Shown piece by piece: positions 27,967 to 37,567 of a DNA stretch of 55,899 nt. The DNA comes from CAYSCZ01 sp051155775 (GTDB lineage Bacteria; Bacteroidota; Bacteroidia; Cytophagales; Cyclobacteriaceae): the NCBI GenBank assembly GCA_051155775.1, contig DAXETV010000001.1:1-55899 (forward strand), read 5' to 3'. How positions within the stretch are numbered: position 1 is the stretch's first letter; every line of letters begins with the position of its first letter. The notes beneath the pieces were generated by a model. It had not been told where the DNA came from, ran no database searches, and saw only the letters and a list, made by a program, of their open reading frames with translations. A program made the translations under genes and the position numbers.

Positions 27967-28890
27967 ATGAGAACACTTTTATCTTTAACCACCTTATTAA
28001 TTCTAATATCATATAACGTGTCTTTAGGGCAGGGTTATGTATTTAGAGTCTTGGCTAACAAAGGTCAAAACCAGATTCAAAGAGCTGGTAAGACTGAAGC
28101 TGAACCCTTAAGAACCGGAGCAAGGTTGCAGGAGGGGGATATGCTTATTGCATCCCAGGGTGCTTACATCGGATTAATGCACAAAACAGGCAGAACAATT
28201 CAGGTAAGAGAACCGGGAGAAAAATCTGTAAATGAACTTGAAAAACAGATTGTATCATCCAGATCAACTGTTGCCCAGCGGTACGCTAAGTATGTGATGG
28301 CGAAAATCAACGAAAGTGATGCAGATGTTAATGAAGAATACAGAAAAAACTTAAATGTGACTGGGGCTGTCCAGCGTGCAGCTAGTGGAGCGAGTATTAA
28401 TGTTATGCTCCCTAATTCTATTGGTGTTTACAATAATGAAGCGATAATCAGATGGTCAGAAGTTGAAGATGTTGATAGTTATGTAGTTAAACTGAAAAAT
28501 ATTTTCGATGAAGAGATTATGGTTAAAGAAACTGATAAGACCAACATGAAAATTGACTTTTCCGATGAGACATTAGCCAAAGAAGCATTGATTATATTCA
28601 GTGTACAGGCAAAAGGGGATGAAGATTTGAAATCCGGCGATCATGGTATTAAACGATTACCAAAAGAGAAAGCTGAAAAGATTACTACGAACCTTGATGA
28701 ATTGAAAAAAGATATTGATGAGGATTCGCCGTTGAATAAACTGATATATGCTTCTTTTTATGAAGAAAATGGCTTAGTGCTTGATGCTTTAACAAAATAC
28801 GAAGAAGCCATATCCATGAATCCAGAAGTATCTGATTTTAAATTGCTTTACAGAGAATTTCTTATCAATAACAATCTGAGTAAAGAGTAG
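27967..28890 (+). CDS. Exported FecR-like protein paired with CHASE2
   Basis: A 307-residue protein with a signal peptide (about 1-21). The segment EPLRTGARLQEGDMLIASQ followed by GAYIGLMHKTGRTIQV (about 45-75) is the FecR-type beta fold in which a quantity is read from an exposed scaffold. The middle (about 150-220) looks like an Ig or fibronectin-like domain, and the C-terminus (about 255-300) looks like a single TPR-type helical pair (LIYASFYEENGLVLDALTKY). FecR domains often occur with CHASE2 proteins; function here is not known. It lies 57 bp after the CHASE2 gene and ends in a terminator. Confidence 0.7.
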   Translation: MRTLLSLTTLLILISYNVSLGQGYVFRVLANKGQNQIQRAGKTEAEPLRTGARLQEGDMLIASQGAYIGLMHKTGRTIQVREPGEKSVNELEKQIVSSRSTVAQRYAKYVMAKINESDADVNEEYRKNLNVTGAVQRAASGASINVMLPNSIGVYNNEAIIRWSEVEDVDSYVVKLKNIFDEEIMVKETDKTNMKIDFSDETLAKEALIIFSVQAKGDEDLKSGDHGIKRLPKEKAEKITTNLDELKKDIDEDSPLNKLIYASFYEENGLVLDALTKYEEAISMNPEVSDFKLLYREFLINNNLSKE

Positions 28891-28918
28891 CTAAATTATT
28901 TAATCATTCTATAGACTT

Positions 28919-28949
28919 AAAGCCAACCAGCAGTAAAATAGTTGGCTTT
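28919..28949 (+). terminator. Terminator of the CHASE2-FecR unit
   Basis: AAAGCCAAC (28919-28927) pairs perfectly with GTTGGCTTT (28941-28949) across a 13-nt loop, followed by a T-rich run. It sits between this unit and the oppositely oriented riboflavin synthase gene. Confidence 0.85.
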
Positions 28950-28951
28950 TT

Positions 28952-29536
28952 TTATTCCTTTCGAATTAGTTTTTCAATGTATTTTCCCAATATATCAAAT
29001 TCAAGGTTTACATAATCACCAATTTTTAAATCCTTAAAATTTGTATTTTCATAAGTATAAGGGATGATGGTAACCGTAAATTGGCCCTGGGTTTCCGTTT
29101 CAAAGCATGTCAAACTTACGCCATTAACAGTTATTGATCCTTTCTCAACCAATAAGGCCTTGCCTTCATAATTAAACTTATAGATCCAGCTACCTTCTTT
29201 TTCTTCAATAGTTAAAATATTTCCCATCTGGTCTACATGCCCCTGAACTATATGGCCATCAAATCGCCCATTAGCCGGCATACTCCGTTCAAGGTTCACA
29301 TTGCTTCCAATCTCCAGGCTTCCAAGATTAGATTTGATAAGTGTTTCTTCCACCGCAGTAACCCAGTGCTTATCATTCATAACATTTTCAACAGTCAAAC
29401 AAACGCCATTGTGACTTAAACTCTGGTCAACTTTTAACTGATGGGAGATGTCGCTGGAGATTACAAAGGTTATATTTGTGCCTTCTTTTTTTATCTCTTC
29501 AACTTTTCCTGTGGATTCAATAATGCCGGTAAACAT
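28952..29536 (-). CDS. ribE: Riboflavin synthase
   Basis: A 194-residue protein beginning MFTGIIESTGKVE, the classical start of the alpha-type riboflavin synthase. It has two lumazine-binding barrels related to each other (about 1-95 and 96-190), with SHNGVCLTVENV in the first and ITVNGVSLTCFE in the second. It converts two 6,7-dimethyl-8-ribityllumazine molecules to riboflavin and supplies flavin for the several flavoproteins in this window. Divergent from pcm with 46 bp between start codons. Confidence 0.96.
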   Translation of the reverse strand: MFTGIIESTGKVEEIKKEGTNITFVISSDISHQLKVDQSLSHNGVCLTVENVMNDKHWVTAVEETLIKSNLGSLEIGSNVNLERSMPANGRFDGHIVQGHVDQMGNILTIEEKEGSWIYKFNYEGKALLVEKGSITVNGVSLTCFETETQGQFTVTIIPYTYENTNFKDLKIGDYVNLEFDILGKYIEKLIRKE

Positions 29537-29582
29537 TGTTCTTTTTTTATCAAATTAAATTATAAAATCTTAATTTCCAGTA

Positions 29583-30233
29583 ATGGAAGATACTTATCTA
29601 CATAAAGGTTTACGTCGAAAATTAGTTAAAAAGATATCAGAAAAAGGCATAAAAGATCAAAGGGTTTTAGAAGCCATTCAAAAAATACCCAGACATTTTT
29701 TCTTTGACAATGCTTTTTTAAATCACGCCTATGAAGATAAAGCTTTCCCAATTGGAGAAGGCCAAACGATTTCGCAGCCTTTTACTGTTGCTTATCAAAC
29801 CGAGTTGCTAGAAATAAAAAAAGGGGATAAGATTCTTGAAATAGGGACAGGCTCAGGGTATCAAGCATGTGTTCTACTTGAATTAGGGGCTAAAGTATAC
29901 ACCATCGAGATAAATAAGCATTTATATAAGAAGGCAAAAAGCTTTTTGCCTTTAATGGGTTACAGGCCTTATTTTTTCTATGGTGATGGGTCCATAGGAT
30001 TGGCATCTTATGCCCCTTATGATGGAATCATTGTAACAGCAGGTGCTCCTGCGGTTCCTGAAGAATTAGTGGCTCAACTCACCATTAATGGAAAATTAGT
30101 GATACCAATAGGTATGGGAAAAAACCAGGTCATGTATAGATATATTCTAAAAAGCCCAAATGAAATAATAAAAGAAGCCCATAATAATTTCAGCTTTGTA
30201 CCTTTACTGGGCCAGAAAGGACAATCCAAATAA
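29583..30233 (+). CDS. pcm: Protein-L-isoaspartate O-methyltransferase
   Basis: A 216-residue SAM-dependent methyltransferase. The family motifs are GEGQTISQPFTVAYQTELL around 55-73, the SAM-binding GTGSGYQACVL, and DGIIVTAGAPAVPEELV. It repairs isoaspartyl damage in ageing proteins. It is followed after 6 bp by the thioesterase gene, so they probably share a transcript. Confidence 0.95.
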   Translation: MEDTYLHKGLRRKLVKKISEKGIKDQRVLEAIQKIPRHFFFDNAFLNHAYEDKAFPIGEGQTISQPFTVAYQTELLEIKKGDKILEIGTGSGYQACVLLELGAKVYTIEINKHLYKKAKSFLPLMGYRPYFFYGDGSIGLASYAPYDGIIVTAGAPAVPEELVAQLTINGKLVIPIGMGKNQVMYRYILKSPNEIIKEAHNNFSFVPLLGQKGQSK

Positions 30234-30239
30234 ATACAT

Positions 30240-30770
30240 ATGCCAAGAAAGCAAAAGTCTACCGAAGAATCATTTGTGACAATGACTGAACTGGTACTGC
30301 CCAATGATACCAACACTTTAAATAACCTAATGGGTGGTAGATTAATGCACTGGATGGATATTGTCTCGGCAATATCTGCTCAAAAGCATTCAAACCGGGT
30401 TGTCGTGACTGCATCGGTTGATAACATTTCTTTTTCAAAAGCAATTCAACTTGGTAATGTGGTGACGCTCAAAGCTTTTGTTACCAGGGCTTTTAACTCT
30501 TCCATGGAAGTATTCATAGAAGTTATGGCTGAAGATGTCCCATCCGGAAAAAAAATAGTAACCAATAGCGCATTTTTCACTTTTGTGGCTGTTGATCAAT
30601 CCGGCCGACCGATTGACGTTCCAGAGGTCTTGCCAGGCGACGAAAGGGCAAAGGAACTCTATAAAGGAGCTTTACAACGGCGCCAGCTCAGGCTTGTTTT
30701 GGCCAACAGATTAGCACCTGAGGACGCTAATGAGCTGAAATCATTGTTTAAATTGGAGGAAGATGGATAA
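30240..30770 (+). CDS. Hotdog-fold acyl-CoA thioesterase
   Basis: A 176-residue protein with the acyl-CoA hydrolase layout: TELVLPNDTNTLNNLMGGRL followed by MHWMDIVSAISAQKH, where the Asn and Asp residues match the active-site helix of the YciA/BACH group. VTLKAFVTRAFNSSMEV is the central strand region. It hydrolyses CoA thioesters; chain length is not predictable. The C-terminal 40 residues form a charged helical tail. It overlaps the next gene by 8 bp. Confidence 0.92.
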   Translation: MPRKQKSTEESFVTMTELVLPNDTNTLNNLMGGRLMHWMDIVSAISAQKHSNRVVVTASVDNISFSKAIQLGNVVTLKAFVTRAFNSSMEVFIEVMAEDVPSGKKIVTNSAFFTFVAVDQSGRPIDVPEVLPGDERAKELYKGALQRRQLRLVLANRLAPEDANELKSLFKLEEDG

Positions 30771-31200
30771 TTCATTGTTAAAGCACTTTATCACTGAATC
30801 AATATATTCTATTGATGAGCATAATCCGGAGATAAGATTTTTGGGTTCTAATGCCGGCAAAATAGGAATTATCATCCATGAGGCGCATAGTGACTATGTA
30901 AATGATTCGGATTTAGATTTTTTAAACAAAGTACTGGCTTCAGTTAAACTAAGTATGGATGATGTGGCTTTATTCAATGAATTTCATCATTCCATAACCA
31001 GCATCGATTCAGAATTTGATTTTAAAATCGTGGTCATGATGGGCGTAAGTATTGATCCATATGAATTTGAATATTATCATATCCTGGAAAATAAAGGTAC
31101 AAAATATCTTAAAACAGATTCTCTGGAAAAAATACAGCAGTCTGTTGAACTAAAGAAAAAACTATGGAAGAAGCTTAAAGAATTATTTTCCATTAGCTGA
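30763..31200 (+). CDS. Conserved protein of unknown function
   Basis: A 145-residue acidic protein with no signal peptide or membrane helix. I see a pattern of alternating beta strands and helices (FKIVVMMGVSIDPY in the middle) and a basic C-terminal helix (SVELKKKLWKKLKELFS). Similar short proteins in this phylum, with a central phrase resembling LNKVLASVKLSMDDV, have sometimes been linked to the psi subunit of DNA polymerase III, but I cannot confirm that here. It overlaps the thioesterase by 8 bp and ends directly against the TlpA-like gene on the other strand. Confidence 0.65.
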   Translation: MDNSLLKHFITESIYSIDEHNPEIRFLGSNAGKIGIIIHEAHSDYVNDSDLDFLNKVLASVKLSMDDVALFNEFHHSITSIDSEFDFKIVVMMGVSIDPYEFEYYHILENKGTKYLKTDSLEKIQQSVELKKKLWKKLKELFSIS

Positions 31201-32310
31201 CTAGCCAAAGATTTCTTCCAGCTTGTTTTCAAGCGAGGATCCCCTAAGATTTTTTGCCACTATATTACCATTCGGATCAATAAGATAGGTCGCAGGTATG
31301 GCGGATATTTGATACTTTTTCGCGGCCTCAGAATTAAAATATTTTAAGTCGGAAATATGCTTCCATGCCAGGCCATCAGTTTTAATAGCTTGTATCCATT
31401 GTTCTTTTTTACGATCTAAAGAAACACCAAGAATCTCAAATCCATGATGGCGGTATTTGTTATACATTCTCACTACGTTAGGATTTTCTATTCTGCATGG
31501 TTTGCACCAGGCAGCCCAGAAATCAATTAAAACATATTTACCTCTAAGGTCACTTAAGGCTATTTCTTTACCTTCAGGATTTGGTAAAGCGATATCAGGT
31601 GCTTTTGATCCAACCGCTAATTTTTTTGAGTTTTCTACCAGTTGAGCCAGTTGCTCTGTATATTGTGATTCCGGTAGTTCTTTAGTAAATCTTTGTGATA
31701 GAGAATCAAGAAAATTAATATGTTTTTCAGGATCCAGGTATGAAGCACCTATCAGACCAGCAATGGAAGATCCTGCATCCCAAATCCTCTTTTTTAATTC
31801 TTTGTCCTTTTTTGCTTCAAGATAAATGTATTGTTCCTGGATTGATTTAGCCTCTTCCAAATCGCCATTGGAGCGGGCTTTCATAAAATCATTATTGATC
31901 ATCCTGACGTCACTATTGAATTTAATCATGGTTTGATTGATACTGGTCATGATTTCAGTGTCACGGGACCCTTCTATTTTATAATCGCTTTCCGGTCCGC
32001 TGCCCTCAGCAAAAATTGTAATTTTATCATCTTCAGGATTTAGGATTAAGTTAATCACTTGTCGGTCATAAAGATTTAATCTAAATAATCCGGGTTTATC
32101 TATGGAAAGCGCCAATTGAAATTTCCCATCATCCACTTTGGTGGATTGGATCGGCGCGGTTGTACCTGCCTCTATATGTTCTATAGATACTTTTCCATTA
32201 TCAACAGGATTTTCTATCACACCTTTGACGATAATTTGGTCATTCGGTTTTTTGCCGGCATCACATGAGGTTAGGACCACTATAAAAATTAACGCAACGA
32301 AAGATCTCAT
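31201..32310 (-). CDS. TlpA-like thioredoxin lipoprotein with DUF4369-type N-terminal domain
   Basis: A 369-residue protein. The lipobox VLTSC puts the lipidated Cys at residue 16, so the protein is membrane-anchored outside the cytoplasm. A beta-rich N-terminal domain (about 25-125) of DUF4369 type is followed by a helical linker and an AhpC/TSA-thioredoxin domain with the active site AAWCKPCRIE in the C-terminal third. Such proteins act in periplasmic thiol redox or cytochrome c maturation. It is the last gene of the alaS-gatB unit, 20 bp after gatB, an unexpected place for it. Confidence 0.9.
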   Translation of the reverse strand: MRSFVALIFIVVLTSCDAGKKPNDQIIVKGVIENPVDNGKVSIEHIEAGTTAPIQSTKVDDGKFQLALSIDKPGLFRLNLYDRQVINLILNPEDDKITIFAEGSGPESDYKIEGSRDTEIMTSINQTMIKFNSDVRMINNDFMKARSNGDLEEAKSIQEQYIYLEAKKDKELKKRIWDAGSSIAGLIGASYLDPEKHINFLDSLSQRFTKELPESQYTEQLAQLVENSKKLAVGSKAPDIALPNPEGKEIALSDLRGKYVLIDFWAAWCKPCRIENPNVVRMYNKYRHHGFEILGVSLDRKKEQWIQAIKTDGLAWKHISDLKYFNSEAAKKYQISAIPATYLIDPNGNIVAKNLRGSSLENKLEEIFG

Positions 32311-32329
32311 ATATTTTATATTGATTGTT

Positions 32330-33787
32330 CTAGACTTCCAACGATTCTTTTAATAGTTGGTTTGCAATCTTAGGATCAGCTTTTCCTTTGCTTTTTTTCA
32401 TCACCTCACCCATAAATAACCCTAATAAACCTTTTTTGCCTTTTTTGTATTGTTCTACTTTTTCAGGATAGGATTCCAGAACTTCGGTAATTAAAGGCCT
32501 GATAGAGTCCATATCACTTTCCTGGACAAGGTTTAATTCTTCTGCTATTTCAATTGGCTTTTTATCTGGGTTTTCGATAAGCCTGGGGAAGATGTTCTGG
32601 GCTGCGTTGCTATTGCTGACTTTATTACTTTCAACCAAAGCTATTAACTCAGCTAATTTTTCGGTGGTCAGAGGGAAGTCTTTGATATTCAGGGTCAACT
32701 CATTCAAGTAGGATTTTACAGGACCCATTACCCAATTTGAAGCTGCTTTATAATTTGTTGTTTTACTGCATAATTCATCAAAATAAAGGGCTATCTCCTT
32801 TGAATCAGTCAGTACGCTTGCATCGTAATCCGGCAGATTATATTCTATGGTGAATTTTGAATATAATTCATGGGGAAGACTTGGCATAGTGGATTTAATT
32901 TCTTCCAACCATGATTCCGTTACAACGAAAGGACTTAAGTCAGGCTCAGGGAAATAACGGTAGTCATTCATCTCCTCTTTTGTTCTTAATCCAAAGGTTT
33001 TACCGGTAGAGGCATCATAAGTTCTCGTTTCAGAAGAAATTGGATTACCTTTTTTGACTTCTGTTATTTGTCTATCAACCTCATATTCAATGGCTCGAAC
33101 CACATTTCTGAAAGAATTCATATTTTTCACCTCCACTTTCTTTCCAAAGTTTGTATCATCTTTTTTCATAATGGAAATATTGGCATCACACCTTAGCGAG
33201 CCTTCCTCCATGTTGCCGTCACATATTTCAAGATATCTTACCAGTCTTCTGACTTCAGTAAGAAACTGATAAGCTTCTTCGGAAGATGAAAGTACCGGCT
33301 CAGTAACGATTTCAATTAACGGCACACTTGTTCTATTAAAGTCAACCAATGTATCTTCTTCACCATCTAAATGCATGGATTTACCGGCATCCTCTTCCAT
33401 GTGAATTCTTGTCAGCTTGATATTTTTTTCTAAGCCACTTTTTAAAGTTATTGGAACGCTACCGCCCGTACAGATTGGGGTTTTGTCCTGGGTTATCTGA
33501 TATCCTTTCGGAAGATCCGGGTAGAAGTAATTTTTACGATCAAAAATATTGTATCGTGTGATATCAGAATGACATGCCAGCCCCATTTTAATTGCATATT
33601 CAACTGTTTTTTTATTAAGTACGGGTAAAGTTCCGGGATGGGCAAGTGTAATAACACTTAAATTGGTATTAGGAAGGTTTCCATATTCCGTGCTGTCTGA
33701 CACAAAAACTTTGCTGTTGGTCAACAATTGGGCATGGACTTCAAGCCCTATAACTACTCTATATTTCTCTCTTGATGGTTTATCCAT
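32330..33787 (-). CDS. gatB: Aspartyl/glutamyl-tRNA amidotransferase subunit B
   Basis: A 485-residue subunit with the GatB kinase-like N-terminal domain (VIGLEVHAQLLT, LAHPGTLPVLNKK, NYFYPDLPKGYQIT) and the C-terminal YqeY-like helical tail that contacts tRNA. It phosphorylates misacylated Glu-tRNAGln or Asp-tRNAAsn before amidation. gatA and gatC are not in the window. It starts 3 bp after alaS ends. Length normal. Confidence 0.97.
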   Translation of the reverse strand: MDKPSREKYRVVIGLEVHAQLLTNSKVFVSDSTEYGNLPNTNLSVITLAHPGTLPVLNKKTVEYAIKMGLACHSDITRYNIFDRKNYFYPDLPKGYQITQDKTPICTGGSVPITLKSGLEKNIKLTRIHMEEDAGKSMHLDGEEDTLVDFNRTSVPLIEIVTEPVLSSSEEAYQFLTEVRRLVRYLEICDGNMEEGSLRCDANISIMKKDDTNFGKKVEVKNMNSFRNVVRAIEYEVDRQITEVKKGNPISSETRTYDASTGKTFGLRTKEEMNDYRYFPEPDLSPFVVTESWLEEIKSTMPSLPHELYSKFTIEYNLPDYDASVLTDSKEIALYFDELCSKTTNYKAASNWVMGPVKSYLNELTLNIKDFPLTTEKLAELIALVESNKVSNSNAAQNIFPRLIENPDKKPIEIAEELNLVQESDMDSIRPLITEVLESYPEKVEQYKKGKKGLLGLFMGEVMKKSKGKADPKIANQLLKESLEV

Positions 33788-33790
33788 TGT

Positions 33791-36436
33791 CTAGGCATTT
33801 TCTAATTGCTTGTTTATCAGTTCCTTTGCTTTTTTAATAACGTTATCCAGTCCTGATAAGTCTTTTCCACCCGCTGTGGCAAAATAAGGCTGCCCACCAC
33901 CGCCACCTTTTATTTCCCGAGCCAGTTCTTTGATTATTTTACCAGCATGTAAATCATGTGTTTTTATCAGGGTTTCTGAGAAAACCACACCAATTAAAGG
34001 CTTTTCTTCCACTTCTGCGGCGAGGATCATTGCCAGATTATCCATTTCATTTTTTAGCTCAAAAGATAATTTCTTCAGGCTATCACCTGACGGCAGATTG
34101 GTTTTCTTAATGATCAGGTTAATGCCCTTTACTTTGGTCACCTCCTGACCTAACTGATGTTTCACATCTTTTATTATTTGATCCTGGTAGGACTCAATTT
34201 GCTTTTGAAGTTTGGACCGCTCGCTTAATAGATTTGAAACGCATTTAATGATGTCTTTAGGGGATTTTAAAAGATCATTAATGTCGTTGAGCTGTTGTAT
34301 TTTATCATCAATAAATTTTTCAGCTTCAACGGCTGTGATTGCTTCTATTCTTCTGATGCCAGCGGCAATAGAGCTTTCGCTTAGGATTTTCAACATGCCA
34401 ATGGTTCCGGTTGCGGGAACATGTGTACCGCCACATAGTTCAAGTGAATAATTTTTGTCAAAAGCAATTACCCTGACCGTGTCACCATATTTTTCACCAA
34501 ATAAAGCAGTGGCTCCCATTTTTTTGGCCTCATCAATAGGTATTTCGCGAATTTCATGCAGCTTAATGTTCTGCCTGATCCTTTCATTGACAATATGCTC
34601 TATTTGATGCAATTCTTCATCTGTGACCTTGTTATAATGAGAGAAGTCAAACCGAAGTAATTTATGGTTTACAAATGAGCCTCTTTGTTGAACATGATTA
34701 CCCAATACACTTTTAAGAGCGGCATGAAGCAGGTGAGTAGCACTGTGATTATTCTGAGTTAAGACTCTTCTATGTACGTTTACGACACAATGAAAGTCTG
34801 CATCAATTTTCTGGGGTAACTGCTTGGTAAAATGAAGGATGATGTTATTTTCTTTTTTAGTGTCAACCACTTCAATACGTTCGCTGTCATTTTCTAAGAA
34901 GCCTGTATCCCCTACTTGTCCTCCACCTTCAGGATAAAAAGGCGTAACATCTAGTGCTAATTGGAAGAATTCATCTTTCTTTTGGGTAATTTTTCTATAC
35001 TTAACAACACGGCTATATGTCTCCAGCTTATCATATCCGACGAATGATAAGTTTTCAGCGTTATTAACTGCCACCCAATCATCGGATTTGCTTATTCCAG
35101 CAATTTTTGATCTGTCTTTTTGTTTTTGCATTTCGTTATCAAAGCCCTCGAAATCCACTGTCAGATCATAGTCTTTTGCAATTAGTGCCGTAAGGTCAAC
35201 CGGAAATCCATATGTATCATATAATTCAAAAACAGTTGGGCCACTTATCAAATTGGTTCCTTGTTCTTTTAGGTCATTATTTATCAACGCGATTCTTTTC
35301 AACCCATTTTCAAGTGTTTTAAGAAATGAGGTTTCTTCTTCTTTTATAACCTTACTTATAAATTCTTCCTGATCTCTTACTTCCGGAAATACGTCACCAT
35401 AAAGTGTTGATACAATAGGTATCATTTCAAATAAGAAGGGTTCTTTAAATTCAAGGAAAGTATAACCATATCTTACAGCCCTTCTTAAAATTCTTCGGAT
35501 CACATACCCTGCCTTTATGTTAGAAGGAAGCTGACCATCTGCTATGGTAAAGGTAAGTGCTCTAATGTGATCTACAATTACTCTGATGGCAACATCCGTC
35601 TGTTCATTTTGGTGATAAACCACACCGGCCTTGTTTTCCAGAAAATTTATCAAAGGCCTGAACAGATCAGTATCATAGTTCGAATGTTTATTCTGGATAG
35701 CCATTACCAGTCTCTCCAGGCCCATGCCGGTATCTACATGTTTTTCCGGAAGGTTTTTTAGAGATCCATCGGCCATTCTGTTAAATTCCATGAAGACCAG
35801 GTTCCATAGTTCTACCACTAATGGATGGTCTTTATTAACCAATTCTTTTCCGGGAATCTTATCAATGTCAGATTGGTCCCTTAGGTCAATATGTATTTCA
35901 GAGCATGGTCCACATGGTCCAACATCACCCATTTCCCAAAAATTATCCTTCTTAGGGCCATTCAATATTCTATCATCAGGCAGATAGGTTTTCCAGTATC
36001 CTTTAGCCTGATCATCAAAAGGTAGGTTGTCATTTTGATCACCCTCAAATACTGTGGCGTATAACCTGTCTTTAGGTAACTCAAATTCATTTGTTAGCAA
36101 TTCCCAGGCCCACTCAATGGCTTCTTTCTTAAAATAGTCCCCGAAAGACCAATTACCAAGCATTTCAAACATGGTATGGTGATAAGTGTCCAGGCCCACT
36201 TCTTCGAGGTCATTATGCTTTCCTGATACTCTTAGGCATTTTTGAGTGTCTGCCACCCTGCTATAATCAGCTTTAGAATTCCCCAGGAAATAATCTTTAA
36301 ACTGATTCATGCCTGCATTCGTAAACATTAAACTTGGATCATTATGGACGACAATCGGTGAGGATGGAACTATTTTATGGCTTTTTTCAGCAAAAAATTC
36401 AAGGAAACGTTTACGAATTTCTTTTGATTTCATCAA
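33791..36436 (-). CDS. alaS: Alanyl-tRNA synthetase
   Basis: An 881-residue class II synthetase. Motifs include RFLEFFAEKSHKIVPSSP at the start, the aminoacylation domain with FTNAGMNQFKDYFLG, the editing-domain zinc ligands HSATHLLH and CGGTH, and a C-terminal oligomerisation domain ending with GGGGGQPYFATAGGKD. It charges tRNA-Ala and clears Ser/Gly errors. The frame opens with TTG at 36436, immediately followed by ATG at 36433, which is the more likely start. First gene of alaS-gatB-tlpA. Confidence 0.98.
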   Translation of the reverse strand: MMKSKEIRKRFLEFFAEKSHKIVPSSPIVVHNDPSLMFTNAGMNQFKDYFLGNSKADYSRVADTQKCLRVSGKHNDLEEVGLDTYHHTMFEMLGNWSFGDYFKKEAIEWAWELLTNEFELPKDRLYATVFEGDQNDNLPFDDQAKGYWKTYLPDDRILNGPKKDNFWEMGDVGPCGPCSEIHIDLRDQSDIDKIPGKELVNKDHPLVVELWNLVFMEFNRMADGSLKNLPEKHVDTGMGLERLVMAIQNKHSNYDTDLFRPLINFLENKAGVVYHQNEQTDVAIRVIVDHIRALTFTIADGQLPSNIKAGYVIRRILRRAVRYGYTFLEFKEPFLFEMIPIVSTLYGDVFPEVRDQEEFISKVIKEEETSFLKTLENGLKRIALINNDLKEQGTNLISGPTVFELYDTYGFPVDLTALIAKDYDLTVDFEGFDNEMQKQKDRSKIAGISKSDDWVAVNNAENLSFVGYDKLETYSRVVKYRKITQKKDEFFQLALDVTPFYPEGGGQVGDTGFLENDSERIEVVDTKKENNIILHFTKQLPQKIDADFHCVVNVHRRVLTQNNHSATHLLHAALKSVLGNHVQQRGSFVNHKLLRFDFSHYNKVTDEELHQIEHIVNERIRQNIKLHEIREIPIDEAKKMGATALFGEKYGDTVRVIAFDKNYSLELCGGTHVPATGTIGMLKILSESSIAAGIRRIEAITAVEAEKFIDDKIQQLNDINDLLKSPKDIIKCVSNLLSERSKLQKQIESYQDQIIKDVKHQLGQEVTKVKGINLIIKKTNLPSGDSLKKLSFELKNEMDNLAMILAAEVEEKPLIGVVFSETLIKTHDLHAGKIIKELAREIKGGGGGQPYFATAGGKDLSGLDNVIKKAKELINKQLENA

Positions 36437-36577
36437 AGATCTTGGATTTTTGTATTAACTTGACTTTTAAGTAATTATAGTTGTTCTTTGCATTAAGAAT
36501 CAGCAACAATAAACCACCTCATCAATTAGTGCATAATAATTACCAAAATTAGAAGATTATTTTTATTCGATTAGCAT

Positions 36578-37567
36578 ATGGCCAGAATTAAATACTACTA
36601 CGATACTGAGTCCTGCAAGTATGAGCGAGTGAGAGTCTCCACATGGGACATTATTCTTAATTTTTTAGGATTTATTGCCATATCCATGATATTAGCTGTG
36701 GGTATGATGTATGTATATGGATATTATTTTGATTCTCCTAAGGAGGCTTTACTAAAAAAAGAGAACCAGGAGCTCATGTTCTATTATGAGGTTTTGAATA
36801 AAGAATTAGAAAGTGTAAAGAAGATGCTATCGGCTCTGGAAGTAAGGGATGATAATGTATATCGCGTAATTTTTGGCTCTGAGCCCATTCCGTCATCTAT
36901 CAGAAATGCCGGGGTAGGAGGTGTAAACAGATATAAGGATATATTAAATGAGGACTTGGAGATGGAGGATTTAGTGATAAGCACAAAATCCAGTATAGAT
37001 AAGCTAAAGAAAAAAATGTACATACAATCGAAATCGTATGACGAACTGATGGAATTAGCACAGAACAAAGAAAAGCTTTATTCTTCTATGCCTGCCATCC
37101 AGCCCGTGTCTAATAAAAACTTGCGAAGGCTTTCATCTGGTTACGGAATGCGTATCGACCCCATTCTTAAGGTGAGACAAATGCATCCTGGGATAGATTT
37201 TTCAGCACCAATTGGAACTCCGGTTTATGCAACAGGAGATGGTGTGGTGAAAATGGTTAGGACAAGTTATGGTGGGTATGGAAAAAGGGTGGAAATTGAT
37301 CACGGTTTTGGTTTTATAACCAGGTATGCCCACTTGGATTCTTACATTGTTAAAAGAGGACAAGAAGTAAAACGTGGAGAATGTATTGGATACGTAGGGA
37401 ATACAGGAAAGTCAACGGCCCCTCATTTACATTATGAAATCATCAAAGATTATCAACAAATAAATCCCGTCCATTATTTCTACAAAGACCTGTCTCCTCA
37501 GGAATACGAAGAAATTTTAGAGTTAGCTTCGATTGAAAATCAATCATTAGGCTCTGTCAGCAAGTGA
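36578..37567 (+). CDS. M23 family metallopeptidase, membrane-anchored
   Basis: A 329-residue protein with one membrane helix (about 27-50), a coiled-coil-like segment (about 60-85 and 130-175) and a C-terminal M23/LytM domain. The zinc site is visible in HPGIDFSAPIGTPVYATGDG (first His and Asp) and HLHYEI (HxH). Such proteins cut peptidoglycan cross-links or, when degenerate, activate amidases; here the residues look intact. A TTG-N20-GTTCTTTG element about 90 bp upstream may be its promoter. It precedes a MerR gene and dprA. Confidence 0.92.
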   Translation: MARIKYYYDTESCKYERVRVSTWDIILNFLGFIAISMILAVGMMYVYGYYFDSPKEALLKKENQELMFYYEVLNKELESVKKMLSALEVRDDNVYRVIFGSEPIPSSIRNAGVGGVNRYKDILNEDLEMEDLVISTKSSIDKLKKKMYIQSKSYDELMELAQNKEKLYSSMPAIQPVSNKNLRRLSSGYGMRIDPILKVRQMHPGIDFSAPIGTPVYATGDGVVKMVRTSYGGYGKRVEIDHGFGFITRYAHLDSYIVKRGQEVKRGECIGYVGNTGKSTAPHLHYEIIKDYQQINPVHYFYKDLSPQEYEEILELASIENQSLGSVSK

